From contig JAPTYO010000001.1 of NCBI GenBank assembly GCA_036873135.1, forward strand, positions 54,999,629 through 55,063,628: a DNA stretch of 64,000 bases, given 5' to 3'. Under the pieces are notes generated by a model. That model searched no databases. It saw only the letters and a list, made by a program, of their open reading frames with translations, and had not been told where the DNA came from. Made by a program: the position numbers and the translations under genes. Every line of letters starts with the position of its first letter. The first letter of the stretch is position 1. Source of the stretch: Clarkia xantiana subsp. parviflora (Eukaryota; Streptophyta; Magnoliopsida; Myrtales; Onagraceae). Of the stretch, positions 36,501 through 47,900 are shown in pieces.

Positions 36501-37119
36501 ACCTAACCATGGCCGGACCTAGACCTGGGTTCGAACCGGGTTAGGTCAATTGGGACCGAAGTTAAATTGGACCTTAATCGAACCTAGGTCTCAATTGACC
36601 TAGCCAAGGTTGAATCCAGGGCTAGGTTAGACTATGGTTGGGGTCCCCTAGGTCAGGCGAATCTGACCATGGCCAGACCTAGCTCTGGACTCGACAATGC
36701 TAGATCAACTGGGACCTAGTTTCGATTGGTGCAACAATTTGGATTTCTCAAATACTTAAAAGTCACAAAAATTATTTCGGGTACTAATTTGTTAACATTA
36801 CCCGTTTGATTTAAAAGTTAAAACTCTATTTATTCCTAATATAATAGAATTTAATAAAATATATTTATTCTGTAATAGGTACTTGTCGCGGCTCGGTCTC
36901 AAGGTTTGGTTCCACGACATGGACCATTTCAGCGGGTTCTGCCGGGACAGTAAAGACGTGACGGTCGTGTTAACGGTGCACGCCGACTGCTGCCGTACGG
37001 TTCGAGCCAAAGTGGCGGACTTGATGGAGTTGATCCATGATTGGAAGAGGTTTAATGCGAATAAGACTGCGCCTTTTGCATGGTCGAAGCATACGGCTTG
37101 TCGGAATTCTTGGCGCTAA
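33538..37119 (+). CDS. Nucleotide-diphospho-sugar transferase family protein (GT77-like), copy 1
   Basis: Four exons: 33538-33690, 34538-34924, 36026-36273 and 36879-37119, giving 342 residues. A short basic N-terminus precedes a signal anchor (about 10-27, [15 protein letters not shown]), so a Golgi type II membrane enzyme is expected. The catalytic domain shows [15 protein letters not shown], the DxD-type metal site [11 protein letters not shown] (D181-D183), [13 protein letters not shown] and [11 protein letters not shown]. It is related to the Arabidopsis At1g28695-At1g28710 group; the sugar donor and acceptor are not known to me. The next gene is a tandem paralogue with the same first two intron positions. 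Intron 3 (36274-36878) is absent from the paralogue: exons 3 and 4 together are 489 bases, exactly the length of the paralogue's last exon. Without splicing of intron 3 the protein would stop at TAC-TAC-TAG. Confidence 0.85.
34129..34406. repeat. Fold-back element in GT77 copy 1 intron 1
   Basis: The left end ttaataaccatattgcaacc and the right end ataatttggttattaa are inverted copies, with arms sharing aatttacaaatc and ttttacaaatcac-like words. About 278 bp, non-coding. Confidence 0.7.
34955..35290. repeat. Diverged MITE-like fragments in GT77 copy 1 intron 2
   Basis: Two copies of a segment beginning cataattttaggttatgttg (34978) or cataattataggttatgttg (35197) and continuing into tatgtttaaaatgtta. 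These resemble interior sequence of the GGGTTAA MITE family; a gggttaac start is present at 34956 but no matching right end is visible. Confidence 0.5.
36278..36877. mobile_element. Inverted-repeat DNA element that constitutes GT77 intron 3
   Basis: A 600-bp element with long inverted arms. The left end TACTAGTAAATAAATATATT and the rc of the right end both continue into the shared 18-mer AATAAATATATTTTATTA. Arms also share ataatttttgt(a/g)actttta and ccaaattgttgcac. It is flanked by GGTAC on both sides (36273-36277 and 36878-36882). The donor GT lies in the left GGTAC; the acceptor AG is the last base of the element plus the first G of the right GGTAC. Splicing therefore removes the element and one target copy exactly. 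Confidence 0.8.
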
Positions 37120-37157
37120 GCATATAGAGTAAAATACTACTGCCTTAGGGATATTGA

Positions 37158-37190
37158 CTAGACCCCAGCCCGCGCTAAGCGCGCGCATAG
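37158..37190 (-). mobile_element. Candidate Helitron 3' terminus
   Basis: On the minus strand a GC hairpin (CGCGC-ttag-CGCG-type, about 37170-37187) is followed about 10 bases later by CTAG and then T, the layout of a Helitron 3' end. The element body would extend to higher coordinates. A matching 5' TC end is not established; 37946 is a weak candidate. Confidence 0.35.
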
Positions 37191-37611
37191 ATTTTTGTGA
37201 TTAAATTGTTACAATAAAGTCATAAGAATAATGCATGACATGATTGACAAAACTCAAAGATGATATAAGATCGTGATCGACCTGATCTGATCCCTAGATA
37301 TATATAATTTTATTCGAATTTCGAATCGCTCTTTATGTAACACTTAAAATTATGAATAACTTTTTACTATTTTTCTCTAAAGAAAATTCACTTTTATTTA
37401 TGTAAAAAGAAAAAGCATGGAAAATACTCCTTAATTTAACCGAGTTAAAAAAAAAAATCTGATATTGTGATGTGTCTTTACCATTTTCTGTTTGTTAGAT
37501 TATGGATTCCGAACTTTTTAGAATGTATTATAATTGACCATGACTATTTATAAATGATACACTCTTTGTAAAATGTAAATCCAAAGATTATCAATATATT
37601 GTCAGTTGTCA

Positions 37612-37800
37612 TTGTCTGTGGACGTAGGTCGGTTAAACGAGTCACGTAAAAATATCTATCATTTTTCTTTATAATCGACTTTGAAAATGTAGCAAGTATA
37701 ACGTAGTTGTCTGTAGACGTAGGTCGGTTAAACGAGTCACGTAAAAATATCTATCATTTTTCTTTATAATCGACTTTGAAAATGTAGCAAGTATAATTTT
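37612..37800. repeat. 95-bp tandem duplication
   Basis: Two near-identical direct copies (tctgt(g/a)gacgtaggtcgg through gtagcaagtataa) with a 95-base offset, followed by a long poly-T run. Confidence 0.92.
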
Positions 37801-38295
37801 TTTTTTTTTTTTTTTTTTTTGCGCCGGTGGCTCTATGTGTTTATTAGGAGGGTAGAATTTTAACATGTTTATTTCAAGCCTATATTAATCCATATAAATA
37901 TTTTTTATTACTAAACTCATAATTATAATAATTTCTTATTAAGAGATGAAACGCCAGACCGTATCGTTTCATTATATATTAAAAATTGTATTATATTCGT
38001 TTGAGAACACACGCAAATCCAGGTTAACTTAATTCAATTTTTGTGAATAAATTATTTCATTATTCACTTTTTAGATCTGCACTTCAATTGTTGACTTCTC
38101 TCTAACCGTGCAATTTAATCAACTTCATTTCTACACCAACATATTCTATATACATTATACATTCATAGTATATGTAAACTTGAACCGAACTCTAAGGCCA
38201 AGCCTTTACTTAACCACTCCAAGTACGTTATATATCTTATAGCAATATCAGAAGAAACCTTAATTTCAAAGAGGGTGCAACAACATTGAAGAACG

Positions 38296-41200
38296 ATGGA
38301 GTTCCGCGAGGACCGCGTGGTTAAACTCGTTATCGTAATCCTTGCGATGCTCGGGTTTGTATACATATTTTCCGGGTCGTCCGAGTCTTTCCGTACCCGG
38401 AATACGCAACTATGCAATCCCGACACTACGACGGTACGTAATTTTTCATTCAGTTAAAGGGTTAAAGACCTAATCACATTCTTAGGTTTGTATTACGTTG
38501 CTTTTAGGTATCTCGGGTTTAAATTGTTACTTTATGTGTCTTAGGTTTCATTTTCGTTGTTTTTTAGGTTTTCCGCCTGTGTTTCTATTAAATTTGACGG
38601 ATTTGGGTTTTCTTCAATTCATGTATATTTTTGCCAATTGAGTTTAAATTGAACCTTAACTTGCATAATTCTTCAATTTTATCGTATATACAGATTAATT
38701 GACATAAGTTAAACGAAAGCTGAAGTGTCATTTGGTTATTTTATCTTCTTCAAATGTTCTTGCAATTGAATTTTATGAAGCCACGAACCAAAATCCATAA
38801 ACATTAACAGATAAAACGACAGAATACCAAAAAGCAACTGAAACGAAACTTGGAACACTATATTAGCAACAATTTACACCTAAAATACCTAAAGCAAACT
38901 TGAGACTGTGATTAAGTTCTTAACCTTTCAGCTAACAACCAGCGCATCAGTTACAAGTTCAGCTAGCAATTCGCTATCAAATCGTACTATACTTTACACC
39001 ATTAAATCTTTTTTCAAATAGCGAGAGGCGACGACTAGTTCGGTAGGGGATGAACTAGGCGAAGCCCTAGCGAAGGCATCAACGACGGGGAAGAACAAAA
39101 CGGTGATTATCGCGGTGGTGAATAAGGCTTACGTGGAAGGGGACAAGCCGTTGCTCGATATATTCCTTGACGGGTTTTGGATCGGGGAGGGAACCCGTGG
39201 GCTAGTCGACCACCTTGTTCTGGTCGCGATGGACCGGGTTTCGTTCGACCGGTGTAAATTCCTTAGACTCCATTGCTATCTCCTTGGTGAAGGAAAGGAG
39301 GGTGATGATGAAGAGCAATTGTTCATGTCAAGTGGGTTCAATAAAATGATGTGGCAAAGGACTCTTTTTCTGGGGGAGGTGCTACGTCGAGGCTATAGCT
39401 TCATTTTCACTGTAAGTTACTTCATTAACCATCAATTTGGTCAATTTGGTGGTGGCCTCCGCCCAAATCGGGGCAGCAGCTCCAGTTGGGGCTGCTGACC
39501 CCGATTTGGGTGGTGGCCACCACCAATCGGGGCCGGCAACCACCGGTTGGGGTGGTGGCCGGCCCCAAATGGTGGCTGCCGGCTTCATTGGGGCTGGTCA
39601 GCCGCTGTGGCCGATCCTATTTGGTGGTGGCCGAACTGATTCGTGGTGGCTGGCCCATATTCGTGGTGGTTGCTGACCCCATTTGGTGGTGGCCGGCCTT
39701 AGGTCGTGGGCCATGGGTGGTGGCCGACGGACTTAGGTGGTGACCCGAAAAAATAATAGAGATTAAATTGTAAAATTTAAATTTAGAAATATAAATTGGA
39801 GGACTAAATTGAATAAAATACAATAATTTAACGGCCAAACTTAATCGTTGACTAATGGATGCACAAAAAATCTACAAAATGCAAATATGTGACACCAAAA
39901 ACCTACAAAATAAAAGATTATGGTCATGTTCTTTCAAATAAAACACTAAAAACTTAATGACACCAAAAGATCATTTAACCCGTTTATAATATTATGGTTA
40001 TGTTCTTTCATAGATATAAAGTGGAACGGTTGTTATGCTAGTTGAACTTTTGGGGTCCAGTCAACACTAACTGAATCATTTATTTTTTCAGATAAATTGC
40101 AAATTGTTAACTTAGTTTAATTTGTTTTTAAATAGTGATGTAGACATGCATTTGGGCATCACGTGTTATTAGAATTCAATTAGCAAATTGTGAATTTCTC
40201 TAAAGTTCAGTTAACAATTTGCATGAAAATAGAGCGTGATGCGATAATAAACAACATGCAAGTTTATTTTGTCAATTAACGGCAAACGGATGGAACATAG
40301 TGTAATTTTGAATAAATTCAACTAAAAAGTTGATTAAATAAAGGGTTAATTATCTTAATGCACACATACGTTTCTGCATGTTGCTGGATGCACCACACAT
40401 GTAAGCGAATGCACCCATACATTTTGCTATGTTGGTGAATGCACCTGAAGCTCTAACATCGTTAGTTAAATACATATGCGCCACACATGCACCTGAATGC
40501 ACCCACGACACCCAACCACCGCGACGACGACCAATCACCGCGATGGGCGAGTAGCAGACGACCAACCACGAAGATACACGACAACACAGTAAAGACGAGT
40601 AGCGATACAAAGAAGCGTGTCTGTAGAGATTTAGGTTTAGGGTAATTAATTTCATCACGACCGTAGAAGATGAGAATGGAGGGTACATCTGTCGTTAGCA
40701 AAATCATTTATTTATTTAATTAAAAAAATGTTTGCATGTGAGTAGCATGTGAATAACTAACGACAAAAATAAACGGAACTTAGACTAAATGTGTATTGAG
40801 CAACAAAGCAATATATATCAGTGCATTTAGCAACATGAAAAAATATATGGATGCATTTGGCAACATGACTAAAACATGTGGGTGTAGTTGGCTAATTAAC
40901 CCTTAAATAAAAAAAAAAATCAACTAGCAATGGTCAAACATTCAGAGTTCATTAACCAAATCAGTCTAACATCAGACTGTAAGGTGTAAAATGCTGGCCA
41001 TGAACAAGGGGTAGAATAATTTTCCATTCCCATAATCACTAGCGGGGATTGAACCCCTGACATCTGGTTAATGAATGATGCGTTGAACCACCACATCATT
41101 GTTACATGATTTGAATGAAGTTTTTTATTTTTTTATTATTATTTTTTTTATTTCATTATTAGAATTCGCACTCAGAAAAGGATGGAGCAGTATAGGGACA

Positions 41201-41863
41201 AATTGTCTCCCATAACTTTTTGAGATATGCATTTTTACCCTAAAAAATTAAAAACATCTCAATTTGACCGTTTAAAATTTTACATTTACTTTTGAATTCT
41301 TTTATATGAACTATTTACCCCTAATTAAGTTCTTACACTAAATCAAATTAGTTGCTAATTATTTTGATTTGAAGGATGTTGATGTTATGTGGTTGAGGAA
41401 TCCGTTCCCACGCCTCACCCAAGACCAAACCCTAGATCTCCAAATCAGCAGCGACAAAAAGAACGAAGAACCAGGATCCAGAGCCAACCATGTCAACACC
41501 GGCTTCTACCTAATCCGATCCAACAACAAGACGATCGCACTCTTCGACAAATGGTACGCGCGGCGAAACTCGTCCGGCGAAATGAAGGAACAAGACGTGC
41601 TAGAACATCTGATGCACGAGGGTGTCCTGCCGCGCCTCGGTATCACTATTCAATTCCTCGACGGCGTTCATTTCAGCGGGTTCTGCGAAAAAGTCCGACA
41701 CGAGACGGTCGTCATAACGGTCCATGCTGACTGCTGCCGTACGATTCGAGCTAAGGTGACCGATCTGATGGAAGTGATCCACGATTGGAAGAGGTTTCGG
41801 GGAAACGAGACGGCGCCGTTTAGATGGTCCGAGCCTTTGGCTTGTCGGAGTTCTTGGGGTTAG
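38296..41863 (+). CDS. Nucleotide-diphospho-sugar transferase family protein (GT77-like), copy 2
   Basis: Three exons: 38296-38433, 39022-39411 and 41375-41863, giving 338 residues. The N-terminus carries a signal anchor (about 9-26, VKLVIVILAMLGFVYIF), again implying a Golgi type II protein. Conserved segments match copy 1: [46 protein letters not shown] (DxD at 177-179), [24 protein letters not shown] and [13 protein letters not shown]. The last exon is uninterrupted where copy 1 has an extra intron. Intron 1 holds one GGGTTAA-family MITE; intron 2 (nearly 2 kb) holds a G-rich tract, another MITE and a SINE. A satellite array begins about 100 bp beyond the stop codon, so the 3' UTR is short or enters the satellite. 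The substrate is unknown. Confidence 0.85.
38458..38927. mobile_element. Mutator-like MITE (GGGTTAA family) in GT77 copy 2 intron 1
   Basis: Starts AGGGTTAAAGACCTAATCAC and ends with the mirrored gtgattaagttcttaacct. Flanks TTCAGTTAA and TTCAGCTAA form a 9-bp duplication with one mismatch. About 470 bp, non-coding. Confidence 0.8.
39430..39745. repeat. G-rich GGTGG/GGCCGG low-complexity tract in GT77 copy 2 intron 2
   Basis: About 300 bases in which ggtggtggcc, ggccggc and ttggggctg words recur on the + strand. Strongly unlike the AT-rich intron around it. Several open frames cross it on both strands, but they encode Trp/Gly/Pro-rich low-complexity sequence and are not genes. Probably the core of a decayed repeat whose tail (39780 on) resembles the fold-back family. 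Confidence 0.6.
40343..40902. mobile_element. Mutator-like MITE (GGGTTAA family) in GT77 copy 2 intron 2
   Basis: A 560-bp element starting GGGTTAATTATCTTAATGCA and ending ggctaattaaccc, with a perfect 9-bp target duplication TTAAATAAA (40334-40342 and 40903-40911). Inverted arms share gcatgttgctggatgcacc and ggatgcatttggcaacatga words. The open frames on the minus strand here are not gene-like. Confidence 0.85.
40912..41105 (-). mobile_element. Probable tRNA-derived SINE
   Basis: On the minus strand there is an A-box-like TGGTTCAACGC and a good Pol III B box GGTTCAATCCC (within 41041-41058), about 35 bases apart, followed by about 130 bases of unique body and a T-rich tail at 40908-40922. 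Some plant SINE families end in a T run. No clear target duplication was found. Confidence 0.55.
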
Positions 41864-41961
41864 GGTTTCATAAGTTATTGTAACGCCGCAACATGTTTTA
41901 AAACGATGACAATTAGTACTTTATTAAGTTATTCGTTCAAAATTGTCGTTATATATATTTT
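41864..41961. other. Junction between GT77 copy 2 and the satellite array
   Basis: Only about 100 bases separate the stop codon from the first recognisable satellite monomer. No canonical AATAAA is seen in this interval. Confidence 0.6.
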
Positions 41962-44900
41962 AAATTTTCTAATTTTTTCAATATAACCTCACTCGGACCT
42001 CTGTTTTTGATGAAATCAGTTTTAATTGCACTCTTTCTCATCGTATATGACAGAAGAATGGCTTAAAGTATTTCTCATTTAGAACTCAAAGCATCACGTT
42101 TTCTGTGAAGGTTAGTAAGCAAAATTCTTCAACGTCGGCCAATTTTCTCATTTTTCAATATAACCTCACTCGGACCTCTGTTTTTTATGAAATCAGTTTT
42201 ATTTGCACTCTTACTCATTGTATATGACCGTTGAATGGTTTAAAGCATTTCTCATTTCGGACTCAAAGCATCACGCTTTCTGTGATGGTTAGAAAGCAAA
42301 ATTCTTCAACGTCAGCCAATTTTCTCAATTTTTCTATATAACCTCACTCGGACCTCTATTTTTTGATGAAATCAGTTTTATTTGCACTCTTACTCGTCGT
42401 ATAAGACCGTGGAATGGTTGAAACTATTTCTCATATCGGACTCATAAGCACCAATTTTATGTGATGGTAAGTAAGGAAAAATCTTCGGTTTCGGCCAATT
42501 TTCTCATTTTTTCAATATAACCTCACTCGGACCTCTATTTTTTGATGAAATCAGTTTTATTTGCACTCTTACTCGTGTATAAGACCGTGGAATGGTTGAA
42601 ACTATTTCTCATATCGGACTCATAAGCACCAATTTTCTGTGATGGTAAGTAAGGAAAAATCTTCGGTTTCGGCCAATTATCTCATTTTTTCAATATAACC
42701 TCACTCGGACCTCTATTTTTTGAGGAATTCAGTTTTATTTCCACTCTTACTCGTCGTATAAGACTGTGGAATGGTTGAAACTACTTCTCATATCGGACTC
42801 ATAAGCACCAAGTTTTCTGTGATGCTAAGTAAGGAAAAATCTTCGGTTTCGGCCAATTTTCTCATTTTTTCAATATAACCTCACTCGGACCTCTATTTTT
42901 TTTGATGAAATCAGTTTTATTTGCACTCTTACTCGTCGTATAAGACTGTGGAATGGTTGAAACAATTTCTCATATCGGACTCATAAGCACCAATTTTCTG
43001 TGATGGTAAGGAAAAATCTTCGGTTTCGGCCAATTTTCTCATTTTTTCAATATAACCTCACTCGGACCTCTATTTTTTATGAAATCAGTTTTATTTGCAC
43101 TCTTACTCGTCGTATAAGACCGTGGAATGGTTGAAACTATTTCTCATATCAGACTCATAAGCACCAATTTTCTGTGATGGTAAGTAAGGAAAAATCTTCG
43201 GTTTCGGCCAATTTTCTCATTTTTTTCAATATAACCTCACTCGGACCTATATTTTTTTTTTATGAAATCAGTTTTATTTGCACTCTTACTCGTCGTATAA
43301 GACTGTGGAATGGTTGAAACTATTTCTCATATCGGACTCATAAGCACCAAGTTTTCTGTGATGGTAAGTAAGGAAAAATCTTCGGTTTCGGCCAATTTTC
43401 TCATTTTTTCAATATAACCTCACTCGGACCTCTATTTTTTGATGAAATCAGTTTTATTTGCACTCTTACTCGTCGTATAAGACCGTGGAATGGTTGAAAC
43501 TATTTCTCATATCGGACTCATAAGCACCAAATTTTATGTGATGGTAAGTAAGGAAAAATCTTCGGTTTCAGCCAATTTTCTCATTTTTCAATATAACCTC
43601 ACTCGGACCTATATTTTTTGATGAAATCAGTTTTATTTGCACTCTTACTCTTCGTATAAGACTGTGGAATGATTGAAACTATTTCTCATATCGGATTCAT
43701 AAGCACCAATTTTCTGTGATGGTAAGTAAGGAAAAATCTTCGGTTTCGGCCAATTTTCTCATTTTTTCAATATAACCTCACTCGGACCTCTATTTTTTTT
43801 GATGAAATCAGTTTTATTGCACTCTTACTCGTCGTATAAGACCGTGGAATGGTTGAAACTATTTCTCATATCGGACTCATAAGCACCAAGTTTTCTGTGA
43901 TGGTAAGTAAAGAAAAATCTTCGGTTTCGGCCAATTTTCTCATTTTTTCAATATAACCTCACTCGGACCTCTATTTTTTGATGAAATCAGTTTTATTTGC
44001 ACTCTTACTCGTCGTATAAGACTGTGGAATGGTTGAAACTATTTCTCATATCGGACTCATAAGCACCAAGTTTTCTGTGATGGTAAGTAAGGAAAAATCT
44101 TCGGTTTCGGCCAATTTTCTCATTTTTAAATATACCTCACTCGGACCTATATTTTTTTTATGAAATCAGTTTTATTTGCACTCTTACTCGTCGTATAAGA
44201 CTGTGGAATGGTTGAAACTATTTCTCATATCGGACTCATAAGCACCAAGTTTTCTGTGATGGTAAGTAAGGAAAAATCTTCGGTTTCGGCCAATTTTTCA
44301 TTTTTCAATATAACCTCACTCGGACCTCTATTTTTTGATGAAATCAGTTTTATTTGCACTCTTACTCGTCGTATAAGACGTGGAATGGTTGAAACTATTT
44401 CTCATATCGGACTCATAAGCACCAATTTTCTGTGATGGTAAGTAAGGAAAAATCTTCGGTTTCGGCCAATTTTCTCATTTTTTCAATATAACCTCACTCG
44501 GACCTCTATTTTTTTGATGAAATCAGTTTTATTTGCACTCTTACTCGTCGTATAAGACCGTGGAATGGTTGAAACTATTTCTCATATCGGACTCATAAGC
44601 ACCAAGTTTTCTGTGATGGTAAGTAAGGAAAAATCTTCGGTTTCGGCCAATTTTCTCATTTTTTCAATATAACCTCACTCGGACCTCTATTTTTTTTTGA
44701 TGAAATCAGTTTTATTTGCACTCTTACTCGTCGTATAAGACCGTGGAATGGTTGAAACTATTTCTCATATCGGACTCATAAGCACCAAGTTTTCTGTGAT
44801 GGTAGTAAGGAAAAATCTTCGGTTTCGGCCAATTTTCTCATTTTTTCAATATAACCTCACTCGGACCTCTATTTTTTGATGAAATCAGTTTTATTTGCAC

Positions 44901-47900
44901 TCTTACTCGTCGTATAAGACTGTGGAATGGTTGAAACTATTTCTCATATCGGACTCATAAGCACCAAGTTTTCTGTGATGGTAAGTAAGGAAAAATCTTC
45001 GGTTTCGGCCAATTTTCTCATTTTTTCAATATAACCTCACTCGGACCTCTATTTTTTGATGAAATCAGTTTTATTTGCACTCTTACTCGTCGTATAAGAC
45101 CGTGGAATGGTTGAAACTATTTCTCATATCGGACTCATAAGCACCAATTTTCTGTGATGGTAAGTAAGGAAAAATCTTCGGTTTCGGCCAATTTTCTCAT
45201 TTTTTCAATATAACCTCACTCGGACCTCTATTTTTTGATGAAATCAGTTTTATTTGCACTCTTACTCGTCGTATAAGACCGTGGAATGGTTGAAACTATT
45301 TCTCATATCGGACTCATAAGCACCAAGTTTTCTGTGATGGTAAGTAAGGAAAAATCTTCGGTTTCGGCCAATTTTCTCATTTTTTCAATATAACCTCACT
45401 CGGACCTCTATTTTTTGATGAAATCAGTTTTATTTGCACTCTTACTCGTCGTATAAGACCGTGGAATGGTTGAAACTATTTCTCATATCGGACTCATAAG
45501 CACCAATTTTCTGTGATGGTAAGTAAGGGAAAATCTTCGGTTTCGGCCAATTTTCTCATTTTTTCAATATAACCTCACTCGGACCTCTATTTTTGATGAA
45601 ATCAGTTTTTTTGCACTCTTACTCGTCGTATAAGACCGTGGAATGGTTGAAACTATTTCTCATATCGAACTCATAAGCACCAATTTTTCTGTGATGGTAA
45701 GTAAGGAAAAATCTTCGGTTTCGGCCAATTTTCTCATTTTTTCAATATAACCTCACTCGGACCTCTATTTTTTGATGAAATCAGTTTTATTTGCACTCTT
45801 ACTCGTCGTATAAGACCGTGGAATGGTTGAAACTATTTCTCATATCGGACTCATAAGCACCAAGTTTTTTGTGATGGTAAGTAAGGAAAAATCTTCGGTT
45901 TCGGCCAATTTTCTCATTTTTTCAATATAACCTCACTCGGACCTCTATTTTTTGATGAAATCAGTTTTATTTGCACTCTTACTCGTCGTATAAGACCGTG
46001 GAATGGTTGAAACTATTTCTCATATCGGACTCATAAGCACCAATTTTCTGTGATGGTAAGTAAGGAAAAATCTTCGGTTTCGGCCAATTTTCTCATTTTT
46101 TCAATATAACCTCACTCGGACCTCTATTTTTGATGAAATCAGTTTTTTTTGCACTCTTACTCGTCGTATAAGACCGTGGAATGGTTGAAACTATTTCTCA
46201 TATCGAACTCATAAGCACCATTTTCTGTGATGGTAAGTAAGGAAAAATCTTCGGTTTCGGCCAATTTTCTCATTTTTTCAATATAACCTCACTCGGACCT
46301 CTTTTTTTTGATGAAATCAGTTTTATTTGCACTCTTACTCGTCGTATAAGACCGTGGAATGGTTGAAACTATTTCTCATATCGGACTCATAAGCACCAAG
46401 TTTTCTGTGATGGTAAGTAAGGAAAAATCTTCGGTTTCGGCCAATTTTCTCATTTTTTCAATATAACCTCACTCGGACCTCTATTTTTTGATGAAATCAG
46501 TTTTATTTGCACTCTTACTCGTCGTATAAGACCGTGGAATGGTTGAAACTATTTCTCATATCGGACTCATAAGCACCAATTTTCTGTGATGGTAAGTAAG
46601 GAAAAATCTTCGGTTTCGGCCAATTTTCTCATTTTTTCAATATAACCTCACTCGGACCTCTATTTTTTATGAAATCAGTTTTATTTGCACTCTTACTCGT
46701 CGTATAAGACCGTGGAATGGTTGAAACTATTTCTCATATCGGACTCATAAGCACCAAGTTTTCTGTGATGGTAAGTAAGGAAAAATCTTCGGTTTCGGCC
46801 AATTTTCTCATTTTTTCAATATAACCTCACTCGGACCTCTATTTTTTGATGAAATCAGTTTTATTTGCACTCTTACTCGTCGTATAAGACCGTGGAATGG
46901 TTGAAACTATTTCTCATATCGGACTCATAAGCACCAAGTTTTCTGTGATGGTAAGTAAGGAAAAATCTTCGGTTTCGGCCAATTTTCTCATTTTTTCAAT
47001 ATAACCTCACTCGGACCTCTATTTTTTGATGAAATCAGTTTTATTTGCACTCTTACTCGTCGTATAAGACCGTGGAATGGTTGAAACTATTTCTCATATC
47101 GGACTCATAAGCACCAATTTTCTGTGATGGTAAGTAAGGAAAAATCTTCGGTTTCGGCCAATTTTCTCATTTTTTCAATATAACCTCACTCGGACCTCTA
47201 TTTTTTGATGAAATCAGTTTTATTTGCACTCTTACTCGTCGTATAAGACCGTGGAATGGTTGAAACTATTTCTCATATCGGACTCATAAGCACCAAGTTT
47301 TCTGTGATGGTAAGTAAGGAAAAATCTTCGGTTTCGGCCAATTTTCTCATTTTTTCAATATAACCTCACTCGGACCTCTATTTTTTGATGAAATCAGTTT
47401 TATTTGCACTCTTACTCGTCGTATAAGACCGTGGAATGGTTGAAACTATTTCTCATATCGGACTCATAAGCACCAAGTTTTCTGTGATGGTAGTAAGGAA
47501 AAATCTTCGGTTTCGGCCAATTTTCTCATTTTTTCAATATAACCTCACTCGGACCTCTATTTTTTGATGAAATCAGTTTTATTTGCACTCTTACTCGTCG
47601 TATAAGACCGTGGAATGGTTGAAACTATTTCTCATATCGGACTCATAAGCACCAATTTTCTGTGATGGTAAGTAAGGAAAAATCTTCGGTTTCGGCCAAT
47701 TTTCTCATTTTTTCAATATAACCTCACTCGGACCTCTATTTTTGATGAAATCAGTTTTATTTGCACTCTTACTCGTCGTATAAGACCGTGGAATGGTTGA
47801 AACTATTTCTCATATCGACTCATAAGCACCAATTTTCTGTGATGGTAAGTAAGGAAAAATCTTCGGTTTCGGCCAATTTTCTCATTTTTTTCAATATAAC

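Larger units (their letters stand above)
37120..38295. other. Spacer between the two GT77 genes
   Basis: Contains a GC-rich hairpin resembling a Helitron terminus near 37158-37187, a 95-bp tandem duplication (37612-37800), a poly-T run of about 24 bases (37797-37820) and AT-rich sequence leading to the second GT77 promoter. No gene seen. Confidence 0.55.

Noticed and set aside
36421..36760. GC-rich ctagcccgag and ggttcgaacc words that might suggest a tRNA or gene
   Set aside because: They are the mirrored interior of the inverted-repeat element forming GT77 intron 3.
39437..39743. Overlapping Trp/Gly-rich open frames
   Set aside because: Low-complexity translation of the G-rich tract inside an intron of GT77 copy 2.
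40350..40707. Minus-strand open frames of 81 and 112 codons
   Set aside because: They lie inside the MITE at 40343-40902 and show no conserved features.
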